Positions 33,277-47,358 of a stretch of 64,000 nucleotides of DNA are shown here, piece after piece. The stretch comes from Clitopilus passeckerianus (taxonomy: Eukaryota; Basidiomycota; Agaricomycetes; Agaricales; Entolomataceae): assembly GCA_944990035.1 (NCBI GenBank), contig CALYLX010000145.1, positions 310,001-374,000 of the forward strand, written 5' to 3'. The notes under the pieces were generated by a model that had not been told where the DNA came from, did no database searches, and worked only from the letters and a program-made list of their open reading frames with translations. The position numbers were made by a program, and so were the translations under genes. Within the stretch, counting starts at the first letter, position 1. Each line of letters opens with the position of its first letter.

Positions 33277-35527
33277 TCAAACTATCTCACTTACTGATGC
33301 GAGTATGAGGGCAGAAGGTAAGGTAGCTGACACCCCCAAGAAAGGCAAAAGACCAAGAGAGCCTACAACGACATTAGTGCCGACTTGAATTCCGGAATTA
33401 CCAGGTACTCTACTATGGTTGATGACGCAAACGTCCGAGCTAACCAAAGAAGAGAGCAGGCAAAAATTCGAAATGCAGCATGGTCCCAAACATGCTTCGC
33501 GGAGGCAGCATCCACTGAAGTAAGGATAGTGAGTGTAGGCCGAGATCCCTTAGAAAGCGCTAACCCTTGAAGAGGTAGAGCAGGCTCCATTCGAGAACCA
33601 GTGGAAGCAAAGAACGACTGGAGCCGTGAAGAGCACGTTCGATCATCGTAGACGACGCGTTCGCGAACTTCTCCTGCTCCTCACGGGCCGTGGCTGACAG
33701 ATTAGAGATGATACTGCCGAGATGGAACAGCTCGGAGTGCAAGGCTTCTTGATCGTCTCTTAGTACACCAGTCTCTTGAGTTGCCAGGTCCATTAAACTC
33801 AACATATCGGCCGTAGATGACGTTGTCTGATAGACAAGCTGAGCGAAGACACGTAGTAGTCTCGCAATACGTGGAGACAGTTGCTCGTACCTCTGTTAGA
33901 TTTTCCAGCTCTTCGCCTTGCCTGAGAATAGTTTGATCGATCGAATTCTGAACAGATGATCTGTGGTCAGGGACACAGCCTTTGCGCCACACCTGCTCTG
34001 TTGGTTGGACGGACCAGATTGATCGCTAACCGATCCACATGGAAATGCAGGCTCGATAGTGCAGAGCTCAGACCATCACCGAGAGTCGACTGGACGGTGA
34101 GTAGGAGAGACTGCAGCTCATTTGAATGCTGAAAACCATAGGTTAGTAGATCGCAGTCAAGTGAAACGGTTGGAACCGATTGGAAACCTTTTGCGCAGTT
34201 ATTTCCAGAGTAGCTCCGGCCTAGCAATGCTCGGGAATTAGCGTCCACTCCTCGTAGATGGGCCTTACTTGATTCAAAACAGAAAGCTCTCGGGTTTCGT
34301 GCGCTTTTGCCAAAGCAGCCATTTGTTTTCCGAATAGCTTCAAGATCTGTTCAATTAAAGTGTATCAGTCCCATCAGACCGCGCCGATCTAAGCTGTGCA
34401 GTAACCTCGTCACGACTCTGATCCACCAAAAGCCGAAACCTGTCAGGCATTGCGTTCATGCCCTCGGCGGCGTCGTCAATGCGTGATGTGCATGTCTGCA
34501 GGTCCTGGCAGATCCTGGATTAGGAACGTTGGGCCCAGCGCTGGGATAATCGTCTTACCTCCAAGCGCTGATGGAATGCGAGTAATATCTCGTCGAACTC
34601 GGATTCATGGGAAAACATCTGACGCAGCAAACTGGAAGATTCCAGGGTGATATTCCGATAGATTTCTCGAGCCGCATCTGCGAATGAATCTCATCAGCGG
34701 TGTAACGAAAGGGGTTATGGGAGGAAGTAAACCAATATCGTTCCATCGGCGAAATGCAAAGCATAGTTGGGCTTTCATGGGTCGTATAAGCGAACGATCA
34801 AAGGCTAGAGATTATTTGATACTCACGAACTTCTCTGAGATAGCCTGAATAACTAGACCAGAACTGGGCACTGCGGGCGAATGCACTAGAAGAAAAGGTA
34901 CCATTTGTTATTTGCGACCTGCCACGAGACAGATCTATAACTCACTCGACACAGCTACCCCTCGAGTTTTCAGCGGAAGGATTGTCTACTACTAGTTGCG
35001 CCCGAGCAGTGAACGGCACGCATTCCATAGGCACAGAGGGGTGGCTTGCAGTGGATAGCTCGCATAATGTCATCCTGATCGCAGCTATATGCGCCATGAG
35101 CATGCCCTATTCGACGAAGAGTCAATTGCTGACCGTCGACCCTCTCTGCCTCATTCATCTCCAAGTCTCCGCACCGGCTGCGAATGGTATTGGCTGCCTG
35201 CAGGAAGCAATCCGATCGGTGGGCGTATTTCTCCAGAGACTCTGAAAACCTCAGTCAGTTCCGTTGTACGCAGCCAACATCCGTTTTCCAGTTGGTAATA
35301 CCGTGACTTCGAAGGAGGGATGAGATATCTTGCAACTCTGCGTTATTTCCTGAAGCACCTAGTAGCCAGGATAATTGGTGCTAAGCTTGGCTTTGGCCTT
35401 GTAGGTACTAACCACTAGTTCCAGACCATCTTCTTCCAATGTCGACAGGTCGCGTTCTCTTGTCTAGCCATAATGAAGCAAGAGAGCCAGTTATAACACA
35501 CTGAAGGATTAGGAATCTACCAAACAT
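33277..35527 (-). CDS. KAR5: nuclear fusion (karyogamy) protein, KAR5/THT1 type
   Basis: Membrane protein of the nuclear envelope/ER needed for nuclear membrane fusion after mating. Many short exons. The start at 35527 gives a signal peptide (MFGRFLILQCVITGSLASLW). Then follow SLEKYAHRSDCFLQAANTIR, RCGDLEMNEAER, an intron, AISMTLCELSTASHPSVPME, the family hallmark, CVPFTARAQLVVDNPSAENS, RGSCVE, FARSAQFWSSYSGYLREV and QLCFAFRRWNDI, then IYRNITLESSSLLRQMFSHE. The middle is helical (LQTCTSRIDDAAEGMNAMPD, KLFGKQMAALAKAHETRELS). The C terminus has hydrophobic segments around 33560-33450 and 33370-33280 (GSLGLLPFLGVSATLPSALI), fitting the C-terminal membrane spans of KAR5. The precise splice of exons 1-2 (35450-35260) is uncertain. 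Confidence 0.8.
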
Positions 35528-36007
35528 CGTAGTCGCGCAGAAGGAAGGCTTGAGATGAGGGCAGGAGCGAAAGTGTGTATATATGCGCATCGAAACTGTC
35601 CTGACAGGCCCGTCACTTCCTTTGGCTTCTTCAACAAACAAGGAATGCTCTAGCTTCAGATCGTAATATTTTGTTTGCTCGACAACAATGCAAGTAGCTA
35701 CAGGAGAGCAGGGATACAAGTCTAAGCATGCCAGTATGTATGGGTACAAATGCTGGGAAGACAACGTTGATACAGTGCAAAAACGGGAAAATGCAAATAA
35801 ATAAGTTATAATAATTTAAGAGCCGTGCAATGAAGATGGTGATGTGAATGCAGGAAAACGAAATATGTAGCAACCTATATCGTAGTAAGAATGCGAAGGG
35901 AATGTGTCGTCGTAATCTCATATATATGATGAGTCCGTCACGTAACGAGGTCCGTCAAAAACCAAGCGTAAAAGGTCATTATATCCGTGAGCAATCCAGA
36001 GGGAGAA

Positions 36008-37248
36008 TTAATGTTCAGTGCGTTTTGGGCGGGATCCGCTGTGAGCTTGTTGTTCCCAGTGTGAGTGTCCTTCGCCTGCGACCCATTCTCCTGTGGTGGC
36101 ATCTCGCTCGAAGTCGCCATCTCGGTAGCCATAACGCGTCTGGAGTAGTTTGAGGAGAGGGTTACGCAAGGCTGGGTCCATGCGAACATTTTCTCCGGGA
36201 TGGTAGCTGCCAACACCATGTCGGGCTAAACTCTCTTCGAAGAGGGCTTCTTCATGGGTGCAACCACAGTTGAGGTATCCAGCGGGTGCGTTCCGAGGCG
36301 GATAAGCCCGGCGCTCTCGGCGAGAGTCATGCCATGCGCATAAAGCATTGCCGGCCCTGTTCAGGGAACAAAAGATCCGTTTACGTGCATCGGTTCTTGC
36401 CTTCCAGGAGGCTCGGAAGTTGGAGGACTGTGGTGGTGATGGAGTCCCGGTGGCGGCACCTGTGCCAGATTTGCGCAGCGTTTTGCACTCAGCCTCTAGT
36501 TCACGAACTCGCCGCCGCAAGGAATGCAGCTCAGCCTCAAGGTGCCTTGGGTCGGAAGACGATGGCATGTTGTAGCTCATAGAGGAGTGGCTGCGATGAC
36601 CGCCAGCGTAGGCCATGTTAAGATGAGATGATGAAGAGCCATTGGATTCGGGGGAAGGGTTGCGCTGATCGAACAAGATTTGTTGATCGTGGAAGACATT
36701 GTTCATGCCTGCAACACCAGGATAGGCCGCGGATTGCGCTGGGAAGGGTGCTTGAGAGTTCATTGGCATGCTTGAGCCTGAGTCCCAAGGGTACATGTTT
36801 TCAGGCGAGCGACTGGTCCGTGAGTGTGGAGCTAATGACGTTTGGCTGCCCATGGCATTGCTCAACGAACTTGAAGTTGTAGGGCGAATGGATGGCATTG
36901 GACTATAGGCTTCCTGTTTGCAAGATGAGGAGGATGTATTTCGTTATAAACTATGGTACGCACCGGCATGCCAGAATACATTTGATAAGAGGATTCCTCG
37001 GCAGAATTACGTTGGATTGATTGTGGGCGGGTATGGGTTGCTCGAGGTGAGGCAACGGACCAGGAATGGGTGCTTGACATTATAGATGAACGCGATGGTC
37101 TTTCTTGAGGAAGCGGGTAGGGGCGTACTCGTTTAGAGTTCGGGGTGGAGTCGGTCACAGTATGTCGCCGACGGACGAGTGTGGGCGTTGGGGAAGACTC
37201 CGTTTTAGGGGGAGATGTCGATGGTTTTGAGGGGTCGGAGGACTCCAT
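36008..37248 (-). CDS. conserved basidiomycete protein with coiled coil and Cys-containing C-terminal block
   Basis: Two exons: 37248 to about 36964 (MESSDPSKPSTSPPKTESSP ... QMYSGMP) and about 36922 to 36008. The N-terminal half is Ser/Pro-rich with a basic VRRRHTVTDSTPNSKRVRPY stretch, a possible nuclear signal. A short leucine-type coil lies in the middle (EAELHSLRRRVRELEAECKT). The C-terminal block is dense and looks globular: KRIFCSLNRAGNALCAWHDS, RRERRAYPPRNAPAGYLNCG, CTHEEALFEESLARHGVGSY and LRNPLLKLLQTRYGYRDGDF. I recall this block as strongly conserved among agaricomycete hypothetical proteins without assigned function. The basic coil could be dimerising or DNA-binding; unproven. Confidence 0.78.
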
Positions 37249-38378
37249 TTTATGTTGGTGGTTCAAGTCCAGGAGAAAAGCTAAGCGTGCTTATTTCTTG
37301 CTTTGCGAGGTTGGTGATTAACCAATGGCAGTGCAGACGATTTCCGTATGAACTTGTGTAGCTGGGGTAATGGATCCGGTCAAATGGTCGCGTAAAGATG
37401 CATCAGAGTAAGTTGCGAAGGGGTAAGTGTTCCATTGCATGGCGACTATTAAGGATATGCAGCGTGAGGAGACAACAGGCTGTGAGTGATGGAACTGAAA
37501 TGATGCCGACTTCCTTAGCGAGTTGCGGAAACGATTTGATAGTCCTGAGGCGGCCCGCTCGAGTCCTGAGAGAAACTTGCCGAATTGGAATTCCTTTTCA
37601 AAAAGGAGTAGAACTTTGCTTAGAGAGAAGTTCTGTGTGTTCTTGGAGAGGCTTTGAAAGCTACAAGCTTCAGAGCTTTACGCTTGTTGCTTCCATTCGG
37701 CCACGAAGACGCCCAGTCGTTGGACCCAATAGAGTTGGCATGTTTCAGAAGCTGTTGGCAAACAGAAGCAAACAATAGCAACAAACGCAGTCCCTCCGAT
37801 GCAAACCTGTAGTTGGATGATTCACTGATTGTTTTCGAGAATCAATGGCCTGAGGATCGAATTGCAGACTAACCGCCAGGGCCCTGATCTCCTGGCGATA
37901 GATTCTGTCACCGAGATCTTTCTCTCTGTTTTAGCATTTGTTCGCTTGATAGGAAACATGGTCCAAATTGATTCGTCAAAATCATAGGTATCACTACTAG
38001 GTCCTGGGCATTCTCCGAGTGTCCAGAATAAACTGGTCTGGATCAAACCAGAAATCATTGTACGTGGTGAATGAGAACCACAAGTAAGCAAGTCACCACT
38101 CCAACTCCAGGAAAGGTTCCGATTGAATGTGCCTTGTTTCAACGCCTGAGTATGATCGGCCAAAGTACGCCACAGATACTCGAGTCCCTCCCATGTCGGT
38201 AACCTATGTGTGCATGGTGCACAATTACCTGCGCATAATCCATGAGAGTCTGTGTTTAGGTGGGGTTTAAGGAAGTTGTGAGAAAGAGAGGCGAGGCGGC
38301 AAGAAAGCCGAACTACACTCAGGACTTTCTACGGCTCCTGGCCCGGGATCAAGATTAACCACCTCCATGAATTGTGTT
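37249..38378. other. intergenic, one doubtful minus-strand open frame
   Basis: A minus-strand frame from about 38200 to 37822 (WEGLEYLWRTLADHTQALKQ ... LVCNSILRPLILENNQ) is open for 125 codons, but no domain, start or intron supports it. Elsewhere no coding signal. Confidence 0.35.
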
Positions 38379-38826
38379 TTACTCTGCGGACGAGTCTGGA
38401 TCGATCACAGTCGGCTTGTTTCGCCACGGTTTGGCGTTTATTTGGCGAGCGATCTCCCTGAACAAGTAGAGTAAATCAGAAATTGTTGGTGGAAAGAAAT
38501 GTGAGTGTCCAGACCCTTCCGTTGGGACGTGAATTTCTCCCGTCCCCATATTAATGTCAACGAATCTAGTTATTTCGATGGAAGGCTTCCCTTCACACCT
38601 GCAAGAAGGCGCAGAAGCAGTTCAAGCTGTGGACCAATTATGAGGCTACTTGAAAATTTACTGACATACGGAAAAGGCGGGGAATTGGAAAACATCGAGT
38701 CTGACGTTTGTAGTCTGAAGTTGTAGCGTCGTCGCAGGTGAATTGGAGGATCTCGGCTATGTAACAGCCTCTCTTCTGAGCCTGTGGCTGCAATAGTTTT
38801 TCGCCTTTTTGTTGTATAGAAGCCAT
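38379..38826 (-). CDS. SOM1: mitochondrial inner membrane peptidase accessory subunit Som1-like
   Basis: Two exons, 38826-38666 and 38598-38379 (intron gtcagt..tgcag), give 126 residues. Exon 1 reads MASIQQKGEKLLQPQAQKRG, then CYIAEILQFTCDD and KRQTRCFPIPRLFRM. After the splice come CEGKPSIEITRFVDINMGTG and a tail ending KPTVIDPDSSAE. The spacing of the cysteines in EILQFTC, RCFPIPRLFRMC and the aromatic/basic pattern match Som1, the intermembrane-space partner of inner membrane peptidase Imp1, where yeast has a QWEC..C.PFKRLFxxC pattern. The protein is longer than yeast Som1, as in many basidiomycetes. It is head to head with SAH1, the two starts 187 bp apart. The N terminus could extend upstream. 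Confidence 0.7.
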
Positions 38827-39013
38827 AAACTTCTGGCTCGCTTGACGGCTCTTGTAATACCAATGAGTACCCCCTCCGAGTTCCACCAAACATGTCACCG
38901 ATCATTCGACCCCAGACGCGGATCACGTGCGCGAGGAACAAAAACGCCTGATAAAAATTTGAAGTCGCCTCATATTAAACCACCACATTCAACGACCTAT
39001 TATCGACAATAAA
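38827..39013. promoter_or_regulatory. shared divergent promoter of SOM1-like gene and SAH1
   Basis: Only 187 bp separate the two start codons, so both core promoters must lie here or within the transcribed leaders. No single factor site can be named with confidence. Confidence 0.5.
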
Positions 39014-40892
<1,879 letters not shown>

Positions 40893-41339
40893 TTTCTTCT
40901 ATCATCTACCCTGATTATCTATCGATGGCCTCAACGAGCCCTCGCCAAGCTGTCGGGAGAATGGGATCTTCAACGTCCTTGATTTTTTGCGGATGTTCGT
41001 GACTCATTCAACAGAGTCTTTATTTAATGCTCTTTGGCTGCTGGGTAGTTGACTGAGCGCTGGGCAGAGGAGGAACACGCGCTGTGGATATAACGGTGGG
41101 ATTAGTTAGTTTGAAAAAGGAGGGCCTCAACGAGCCCAGTAACGTGGTATGATGTACAATCGTCTAAATGGAACTTTTTGGACACGACTCTTTCGGATCG
41201 GGCGTGAAGCGGGCAGTAAATGGAGATAGCTCAGGATATCCCGACGGGATCGTGAATTCCTGAGATGAGTCTCAGGTTTGGTCATGAGGCAGTGCAGCTC
41301 TCTGGTTTCTCGGGTACCATCATAAGCATCCTAAACACA
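40893..41339. other. intergenic
   Basis: About 450 bp between SAH1 and the next plus-strand gene. An in-frame ATG at 41265 could extend the downstream gene by 25 residues. No other feature seen. Confidence 0.5.
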
Positions 41340-43548
41340 ATGGCTACATCCTCGCCCCTTCATCATGATACTGGGGAGCAGGAAATAGAAGCGGCTTGGA
41401 TTGTGAGGAAGTTAGCAGGGGTGAGTATTTCCCCCAAATCCCGCTTCTCATGACTTGTGCTTTTGCCGGAATTGGGGAATGTCTATTAAGCTTTTACCTG
41501 TCAATCGAATCTCCTTGAACAATTCTGAGGTGTTCATCTCCTAGTCAATGACGGGAAGAATTGTAATGTCTTCCTATGAGTCCTTGCGAGCGACAGGAAA
41601 TACCGTCATCTGTCTTTCTCCCGTAAGCCTTTTCCCTCATCTGTGATCTCGCTTGGATATTCGCTTGTTGCTTCCTGAATGCGGACGAACGGGGCCTGGG
41701 TCATGTTTGAAGATTTCTTCTGTTTTCTGTTCTGATGAACTTGTCTGAAGTTCTCTACGTGTTCTAGTGGGGTGACTCGTCTCCGTTATCCCTACCTTGC
41801 ATTCGCTTCCGTGACGTAGCCGTACACACCATTGTGGTCGCCACCGTGAGCTTATCCCGCCCTCTTCGTATATCGGTCTCTCATCGCCGATGATGATCAT
41901 TGTACTTGTTCCTTCAATCAGGGAGGAGTGGCTGCTGTTGCTGCACCTGCGTAAGTCCCATTTACTCTTTGCTGTTTCAGGTTAGAGTGCACGCAGCACG
42001 GTGGTTTGATCACGTTCTCAGCAATGAGAAAGTTGTCTCCACTTTTTCGTCCCAGATCTCTGATGAAGTGCTCATACTTGTTCCGTATACAGGATGGGCC
42101 CTGTGGCAGACGCTGTAACGTCCGCCATAGGCGACAGCATTGTAGTTGAGGCGGGGGTCAACAAAGGTTTCGAATTTGCCTTCAAAGAAGGGACGAAGAA
42201 GACGTTGAACCATATCATTCCGATCCACTCCCAGCGACTTGAAACAACTGGCACCAAGGAACTTTTGATAACACTGATGTTCAAACATGTTCACGAAGAC
42301 GCCGCATTGGGATTCTATCGCAGTTCGGTGCATCCGTGAGTGATTGAAAGGCTCTCAACTCTATGACTACAGTTTTACAAGTCGATGTAATTAGAGATAC
42401 AACTCTGTTCAGCAATGTCAAAGAGTACCTTGCCGTCGAAAAAGGATGGTTCTCCCCTTATCTTTATGCAAGTGCGCGACGACCGGTCATACCGAGAAAC
42501 ATGAAGGCGGATATAATCTTTTGTCATGGACCTTTTCTACAAGGTAAGTTCATGCCTATCAGTAGTATTACCTCGATACCTGTACCCTTACGGGAGGCTG
42601 ATTTGGTGGCTCGGAAAATATTTCCCATCATTATCTTACTCTTCTTTCTGACGCTGATATTACCTATGTATAGGTGACTACAGAATCGGGGAAACATTGT
42701 TAGCAGAATCCGCTCTAGTGATCAGCCTTTGTGGCCCACCGGGGCCTGTACCGACCACAGAACAGCCAACCACACCCAGGGGGCATGAACAATCCCCAGC
42801 CCGGGAGCATCGTTTCCATAGGCTCTCTGGATTCCTCGATCGATCCCGTAGTCCTTCCCCGTCAGAGGGATCTACAGCTTCATCACCGCCTAGCGGGAAG
42901 AGGGGCGATCATCGAATATCGTCTTTATTCAACCGAGCGCCTACCGCCGAGTCAAACTCATATAGTGCTGGGGCTGCGCCCAGTCATGAAACACCGATTC
43001 CAGATGCTACCAAGGCCGAAGTTGTTCGTCGAAGGATGGTAATCGTTTTAGCGGGTCTGAAACCGCATAGAAAGCTCTGGACAACCAGCGCAAGACCACA
43101 CGAAAGTGTTATGAAATATGTTCTCTGCAATGGGTGCCCAGCCATAGTGGTCCCGGTAAAAACCGGTGCTCCATTGGTCGCATGGGACTGCCTCACACTG
43201 GAGAAGCTCTGGGAATTGGAGCTCCCTGCGACTGGTGATCTGTCTGGAGAGCGGATAATCGAAGTGGGCGAGAGACCTGGCTCCAAGTTTGAGGGCGTTG
43301 TTAACGTCATCTTCGAGTTTTTGGATCTTTGCGTCGATTGGGACAGGGTTGAACTTGGTACTGGAGGAACTTCTGGCGGAGATGGGGAGCAGGATGCTCT
43401 TGGAGGTATGGCCAAAGACCCAAAAACGGCACTCAAGGCGGCGCTGGGTTTGCTACTAGCAGCAGCAGTCAGAACAAAGGAAAGCAAGGAGGTCGGAGAG
43501 GAAATTGATGAACATAGAGCTGGTATTGCAATGTGGAGAATCCCTTAG
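41340..43548 (+). CDS. conserved basidiomycete protein of unknown function
   Basis: At least seven exons. Start MATSSPLHHDTGEQEIEAAW (41340), then SMTGRIVMSSYESLRATGNT after an intron ending at 41544, GGVAAVAAPA, and MGPVADAVTSAIGDSIVVEA, GVNKGFEFAFKEGTKKTLNH. Next come a helical part (IIPIHSQRLETTGTKELLIT), VIRDTTLFSNVKEYLAVEKG and ADIIFCHGPFLQ, then a long last exon with a Ser/Pro-rich insert (about 42750-42990) and a globular end (VPVKTGAPLVAWDCLTLEKL ... VNVIFEFLDLCVDWDRVELG). It ends KTALKAALGLLLAAAVRTKE with ERxGIAMWRIP-like DEHRAGIAMWRIP. The Ala/Leu stretch could be a membrane helix. I recall the ending from other agaricomycete proteins, but no function is known to me. Confidence 0.7.
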
Positions 43549-43934
43549 CACCTGCTCTCATCAAATTCACTGCCTGTCTGTTATGCTTGAACAAAATATC
43601 TCTCCTATTCTTGTAGTTATTGGTAGGGCATCTGGAATGAAGTTGATTGTCAAACCCTGATTTGTTGTGGTTGAGCACGAGTTTCAGAGCGAATTGTATT
43701 GTCGTGGGAAGCTGCAGACTGCCACTCTACACACCTGGCCATCGGTCAGCACTGCGGTTAACGCCGACCTGCTTGCTGCCCCTTCAGCGTCGCCACCGTA
43801 ATTCGATTGGTAGTTCTTAAGCTTGACTACCACCTTAGGCACCTGTATCCGTGTAATCAACCGTGTAGAAGCTCCTTGCACGCACTTGTTGCCACTGCAG
43901 ACCATAACCTGCGTGCATCTCGACCTACGCTCAA
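43549..43934. other. intergenic, promoter of the LARP gene
   Basis: About 385 bp. No gene supported; short antisense open frames only. Confidence 0.5.
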
Positions 43935-46831
43935 ATGGTCGTTTCTTCTACTGCTCCTTCTCGTAGTCACAAGTCAAATGGTTTATCATACGCAGAGAAG
44001 GCCAAGAAAGCCAATGAGGGAAGATCTCTTGCTGCACGAACCGCCACCACCCTCATTTCTCACCCAAAGTCGGATGAACCACCAGACAGGGAACCCTTTC
44101 CATTAGTCTCTCAATCGGTCAAGCCTTCCACGGCCTCTGCTTCCAACCACCGCAAGAACGCAATATCATACGCGCAAGCATCTTCTCATAACCTGCCGAA
44201 AAAGCACGCTTCCGCCAATTCCTCTGCCAGTGCATCCTTGCAACAACAGCACTCCTCATCTTCGAATGCCAGACCGACAACTACCAAGCAGCAGCGTACT
44301 TCCTATCGGAGTACATTTGATACCGCTACAACATCCTCTATAGGCCCCTCACGGTTGGAGAAAGTACCCTCAGCGTCCAGATCCGGCCTTATACCAGGTG
44401 CTGGCCAGGGATTGAAGATGACCGAGGAGGATGATTTTGCAATAAATATAGTTGAGTTGCAGAAATGTCTACACTTCTTCTTGTGCTTATGCACCAACAG
44501 AAGCCCGAACCTTCTTCTCCTCATACCACGCAGGGGCAGAATCACGACCGATTAGATTCACTCCCCAGTCCCTCGATGGAGGATCTGTCCTCTCCAAGTA
44601 AAGAACAAAGTTACCTAGGCCAGGACCAGTTGACCTCCTTGGGAGGCTCACCGCTGTTTGTTCGGCCAGATTTGGCACCAGCTCACCAAGCTCTGGCGGT
44701 ACAACATGACGCTGCAGCTCCGTCAACTTCTCCGTATGAAAATGGTTACGCAGGATATGGCGCACCTAATGGATATGTCAATTCATATCTCGCCCCAGTA
44801 CAACCCCACCAGCAACACTACTATTCACAACCGTCCAGCTACTCTTCTAGTCCTGGCCACACACCTCCGATCGTATCCCCTCCATATCCGTATCCACCAG
44901 GCATGCCCATACCTTATCCGGTGTACATGGTGCCAGTTTTCATTCCAGCTCCGGGTTATTGGCATGGTCCTCATAGTCGGCCTGGCTCTGGACATCATAC
45001 TCCAATATACCCCCAGTACTCGTCTACCACTTCGCAGCCAACGCCTCCAGTTGCGGGGAATTTGGCAAGCGAGGCATCAGCATCACAGGCGTATAGTCAC
45101 TATAATGCACCTCAATTGACGGAACCTCAACCTGACACGCCTCCAAGGCGAGGCTTTACACGACCCACACGACCTGAAGACTCTGAGCCGGTCGCTGGCT
45201 TTGGAGTGTTCGATAGCGAGCGAGGCTATTCTGCCGCCGGCGAGTCCGTTGTTTTTGGCTCAGTCGGTACAGTGAGCGAGTGTGGATGCCACAGCCCTTC
45301 TCTGAGCAAGGCTGAATATGCCCACGCAGACAATGTAGAACCTATGGAGAATGAATTCTCCTCATTGTCAATAGGAATCACACCAGACGATGAAGAGTAC
45401 CCTCGTTTACGGTCACGTTCACGCACTCTATCGAGTGTTAGGAGTCGTACGGCCACTGTCTCTGACGATGGCCTTCTGGAGGTCAAGGAGGAGAGGCTGA
45501 CTGGAGAAGAGGTAGTCCTCCAGACGGTTGATCTCTCAAACCCTGACAAGTCGCATTTGGAATTCGGGACAATCGCTTCATCGAATGACCAGAAAGGAGA
45601 AGCGCTGACAAGACCAGCTTCAGCTCCCCCTCACAAGAACGTTGTCGAGGATCCCAGTTCCAATCCATTGTTTCGATCGTATAACGCCCTCCCCTCATCA
45701 TCTCGTGCTCATTCTGGCCGCGAGTCTCCTGTTGTCAACCCATTCCCCAGTTCGTCATCGCAAGAGTTGCATTTGAGACTCGAGGAGTTATCAACGGCTC
45801 CACGTCCTGCGGCGGTATCCGAAGATGGAAACGGGGATGTATTCACTGTCAAGGATTTTGGATATGGATTTGGGTCAGGGTCTCATTCTCCATCCGAGGT
45901 CCCCGACAGCCACGACCGTTGGGACCGAGAATTAGCAAGAGGCGAGGAGTACAGTGGTCTCCGCGGAGGCAGGGGCGGTGAATTTCATATACGGCCTAGG
46001 CGGGGATATCAAGGTCACGATAGAGGCTACTACAATGGGCGAAGAGGGCGGGGGAACGGGTATGGGAGAGGGAACTCTCGTCGGGGAGGGGGGTTGCAAC
46101 CCAACAATCATCATCGCCAGCCTTCCTTCAACACCTCTCCAGGCGGGTTTCGACCAACTCCACCACATCATGGGAACTCCGCAATTCAAGGTGGCACGTC
46201 CCATGCACCACCGTTCCTCAACCCCAATGGTTACTCATCTCAAACATCAAGCCATTCCTCTAACCCAGAGCGAGTGAAAACATTGCCAGAAGAAACAGCA
46301 GCCTACACTAATTCCCCTGCACCAATCACGACCGTTCCTTTCCCGCTTGACCCAGTTCGGTTGAGACTTCTGGGACTGCTGGAGCATTATCTCAGTCCAC
46401 AAGGCATGGCTTCTGATGATTTTCTGCGACAACAGGTACGAGATACTCTGCATTATCATATTATCTATATATAATGAACCCTGTTAAATTAGATGAGTTC
46501 CGAAGGATGGATACCCTTGCTAGTGTTCTCTACATATGGCGACATTTCAAGATATAAGGCGGATGTATCGTTGATTCGTGATGTGCTCACACTCTCCAGC
46601 ATCGTCGAACTCAACGGCGATTCAGTTCGGATGGACGAGTGGGAACACTTTATCCCGTCCAACAAGACACAACCTGAAGAACTATCAAATGATGACGTCC
46701 CAAATCTACAACCTAACGCCTCTGACTCAGAAAGCGACTTTCATGAAGCGGACTCAGACGACGAAATCGAATATGAAACCGACGACGACGACGACGACGT
46801 TGTTATTGTCATAAACCAAGAACCTCTCTAG
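43935..46831 (+). CDS. La-motif RNA-binding protein (LARP family)
   Basis: Three or four exons: 43935 to about 44462, about 44500 to about 46436, and 46493 to 46831. The long N-terminal part is Ser/Pro/Tyr/Gln-rich and disordered (YPYPPGMPIPYPVYMVPVFI within it). An RGG-type stretch (GLRGGRGGEFHIRPRRGYQG, GRRGRGNGYGRGNSRRGG) lies at 45955-46100. A La motif begins VPFPLDPVRLRLLGLLEHYL, then SPQGMASDDFLRQQ, and continues after the intron with MSSEGWIPLLVFSTYGDISR, DVSLIRDVLTLSSIVELNGD and SVRMDEWEHFIPS. An acidic tail (ESDFHEADSDDEIEYETDDD) follows. No RRM after the La motif, as in LARP1-type or yeast Sro9/Slf1-type proteins. A role in mRNA stability or translation at poly(A)/5' ends is inferred from the family. 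Confidence 0.85.
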
Positions 46832-47067
46832 AGCGATTTGCTCGGACGTTGTCCCAACTATCACGTCTACTCAATGTTTTCTACTTTCTCCATTTTTCTC
46901 CAGGGATAAGCCATATCATACTTGGTCGCACGACACTGCATTAATTCATCCGCTTTCACATCTTGCTCATGTACATACTCAACTCGCATTCTTTCGATAT
47001 CTTAATGTGTACTCATACCGGTCCAATTTTTTTTTACCCGCACACCGTAATTTTCCGTTATCGTTCG
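46832..47067. other. 3' flank
   Basis: T/C-rich 3' sequence between the LARP stop and the minus-strand frame; nothing recognised. Confidence 0.4.
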
Positions 47068-47358
47068 TTAATCATCCCGGGCTCTTGTCTTATCATACAT
47101 GAGTACAGGCATATCTTCATGATTTATCATCAAGTTTCCCTCGTCCTTACCGAGGCCGTTCGGGTTCTCGCTCTCCCCCACCCAGGGAACTCCTCTCGCT
47201 AACAGGAACTTCGGGAGTGCTGTAGTTGTTGAATTTGTCGACCTCATGTATTCCTCAACTTTCAGACCCTCGCGCCAAATCCTGCCTGTGAAACTGATTG
47301 GCTGGCTAAGACCCTCGGCGTAATTATCTTTACCTCTCCACCACTCTGCAAGGAACAT
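47068..47358 (-). CDS. small protein or terminal exon, unknown
   Basis: Open for 96 codons from ATG 47358: MFLAEWWRGKDNYAEGLSQP, then ISFTGRIWREGLKVEEYMRS, LARGVPWVGESENPNGL and the end VLMYDKTRARDD. Composition and motif density look coding. The bases just before AEWWRG read ttgcag, a good acceptor, so it may instead be the last exon of a gene starting further right (47420-47700), where I could not fix upstream exons. No family recognised. Confidence is moderate that it is translated, low on the start. Confidence 0.4.
   Translation of the reverse strand: MFLAEWWRGKDNYAEGLSQPISFTGRIWREGLKVEEYMRSTNSTTTALPKFLLARGVPWVGESENPNGLGKDEGNLMINHEDMPVLMYDKTRARDD

Noticed and set aside
37398..37778. 126-codon plus-strand open frame
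   Set aside because: Arg/Cys/Ser-rich, no domain, no intron pattern. Typical of antisense noise.
37822..38200. 125-codon minus-strand frame
   Set aside because: No start in context and no recognised motif. Kept only as a remark.
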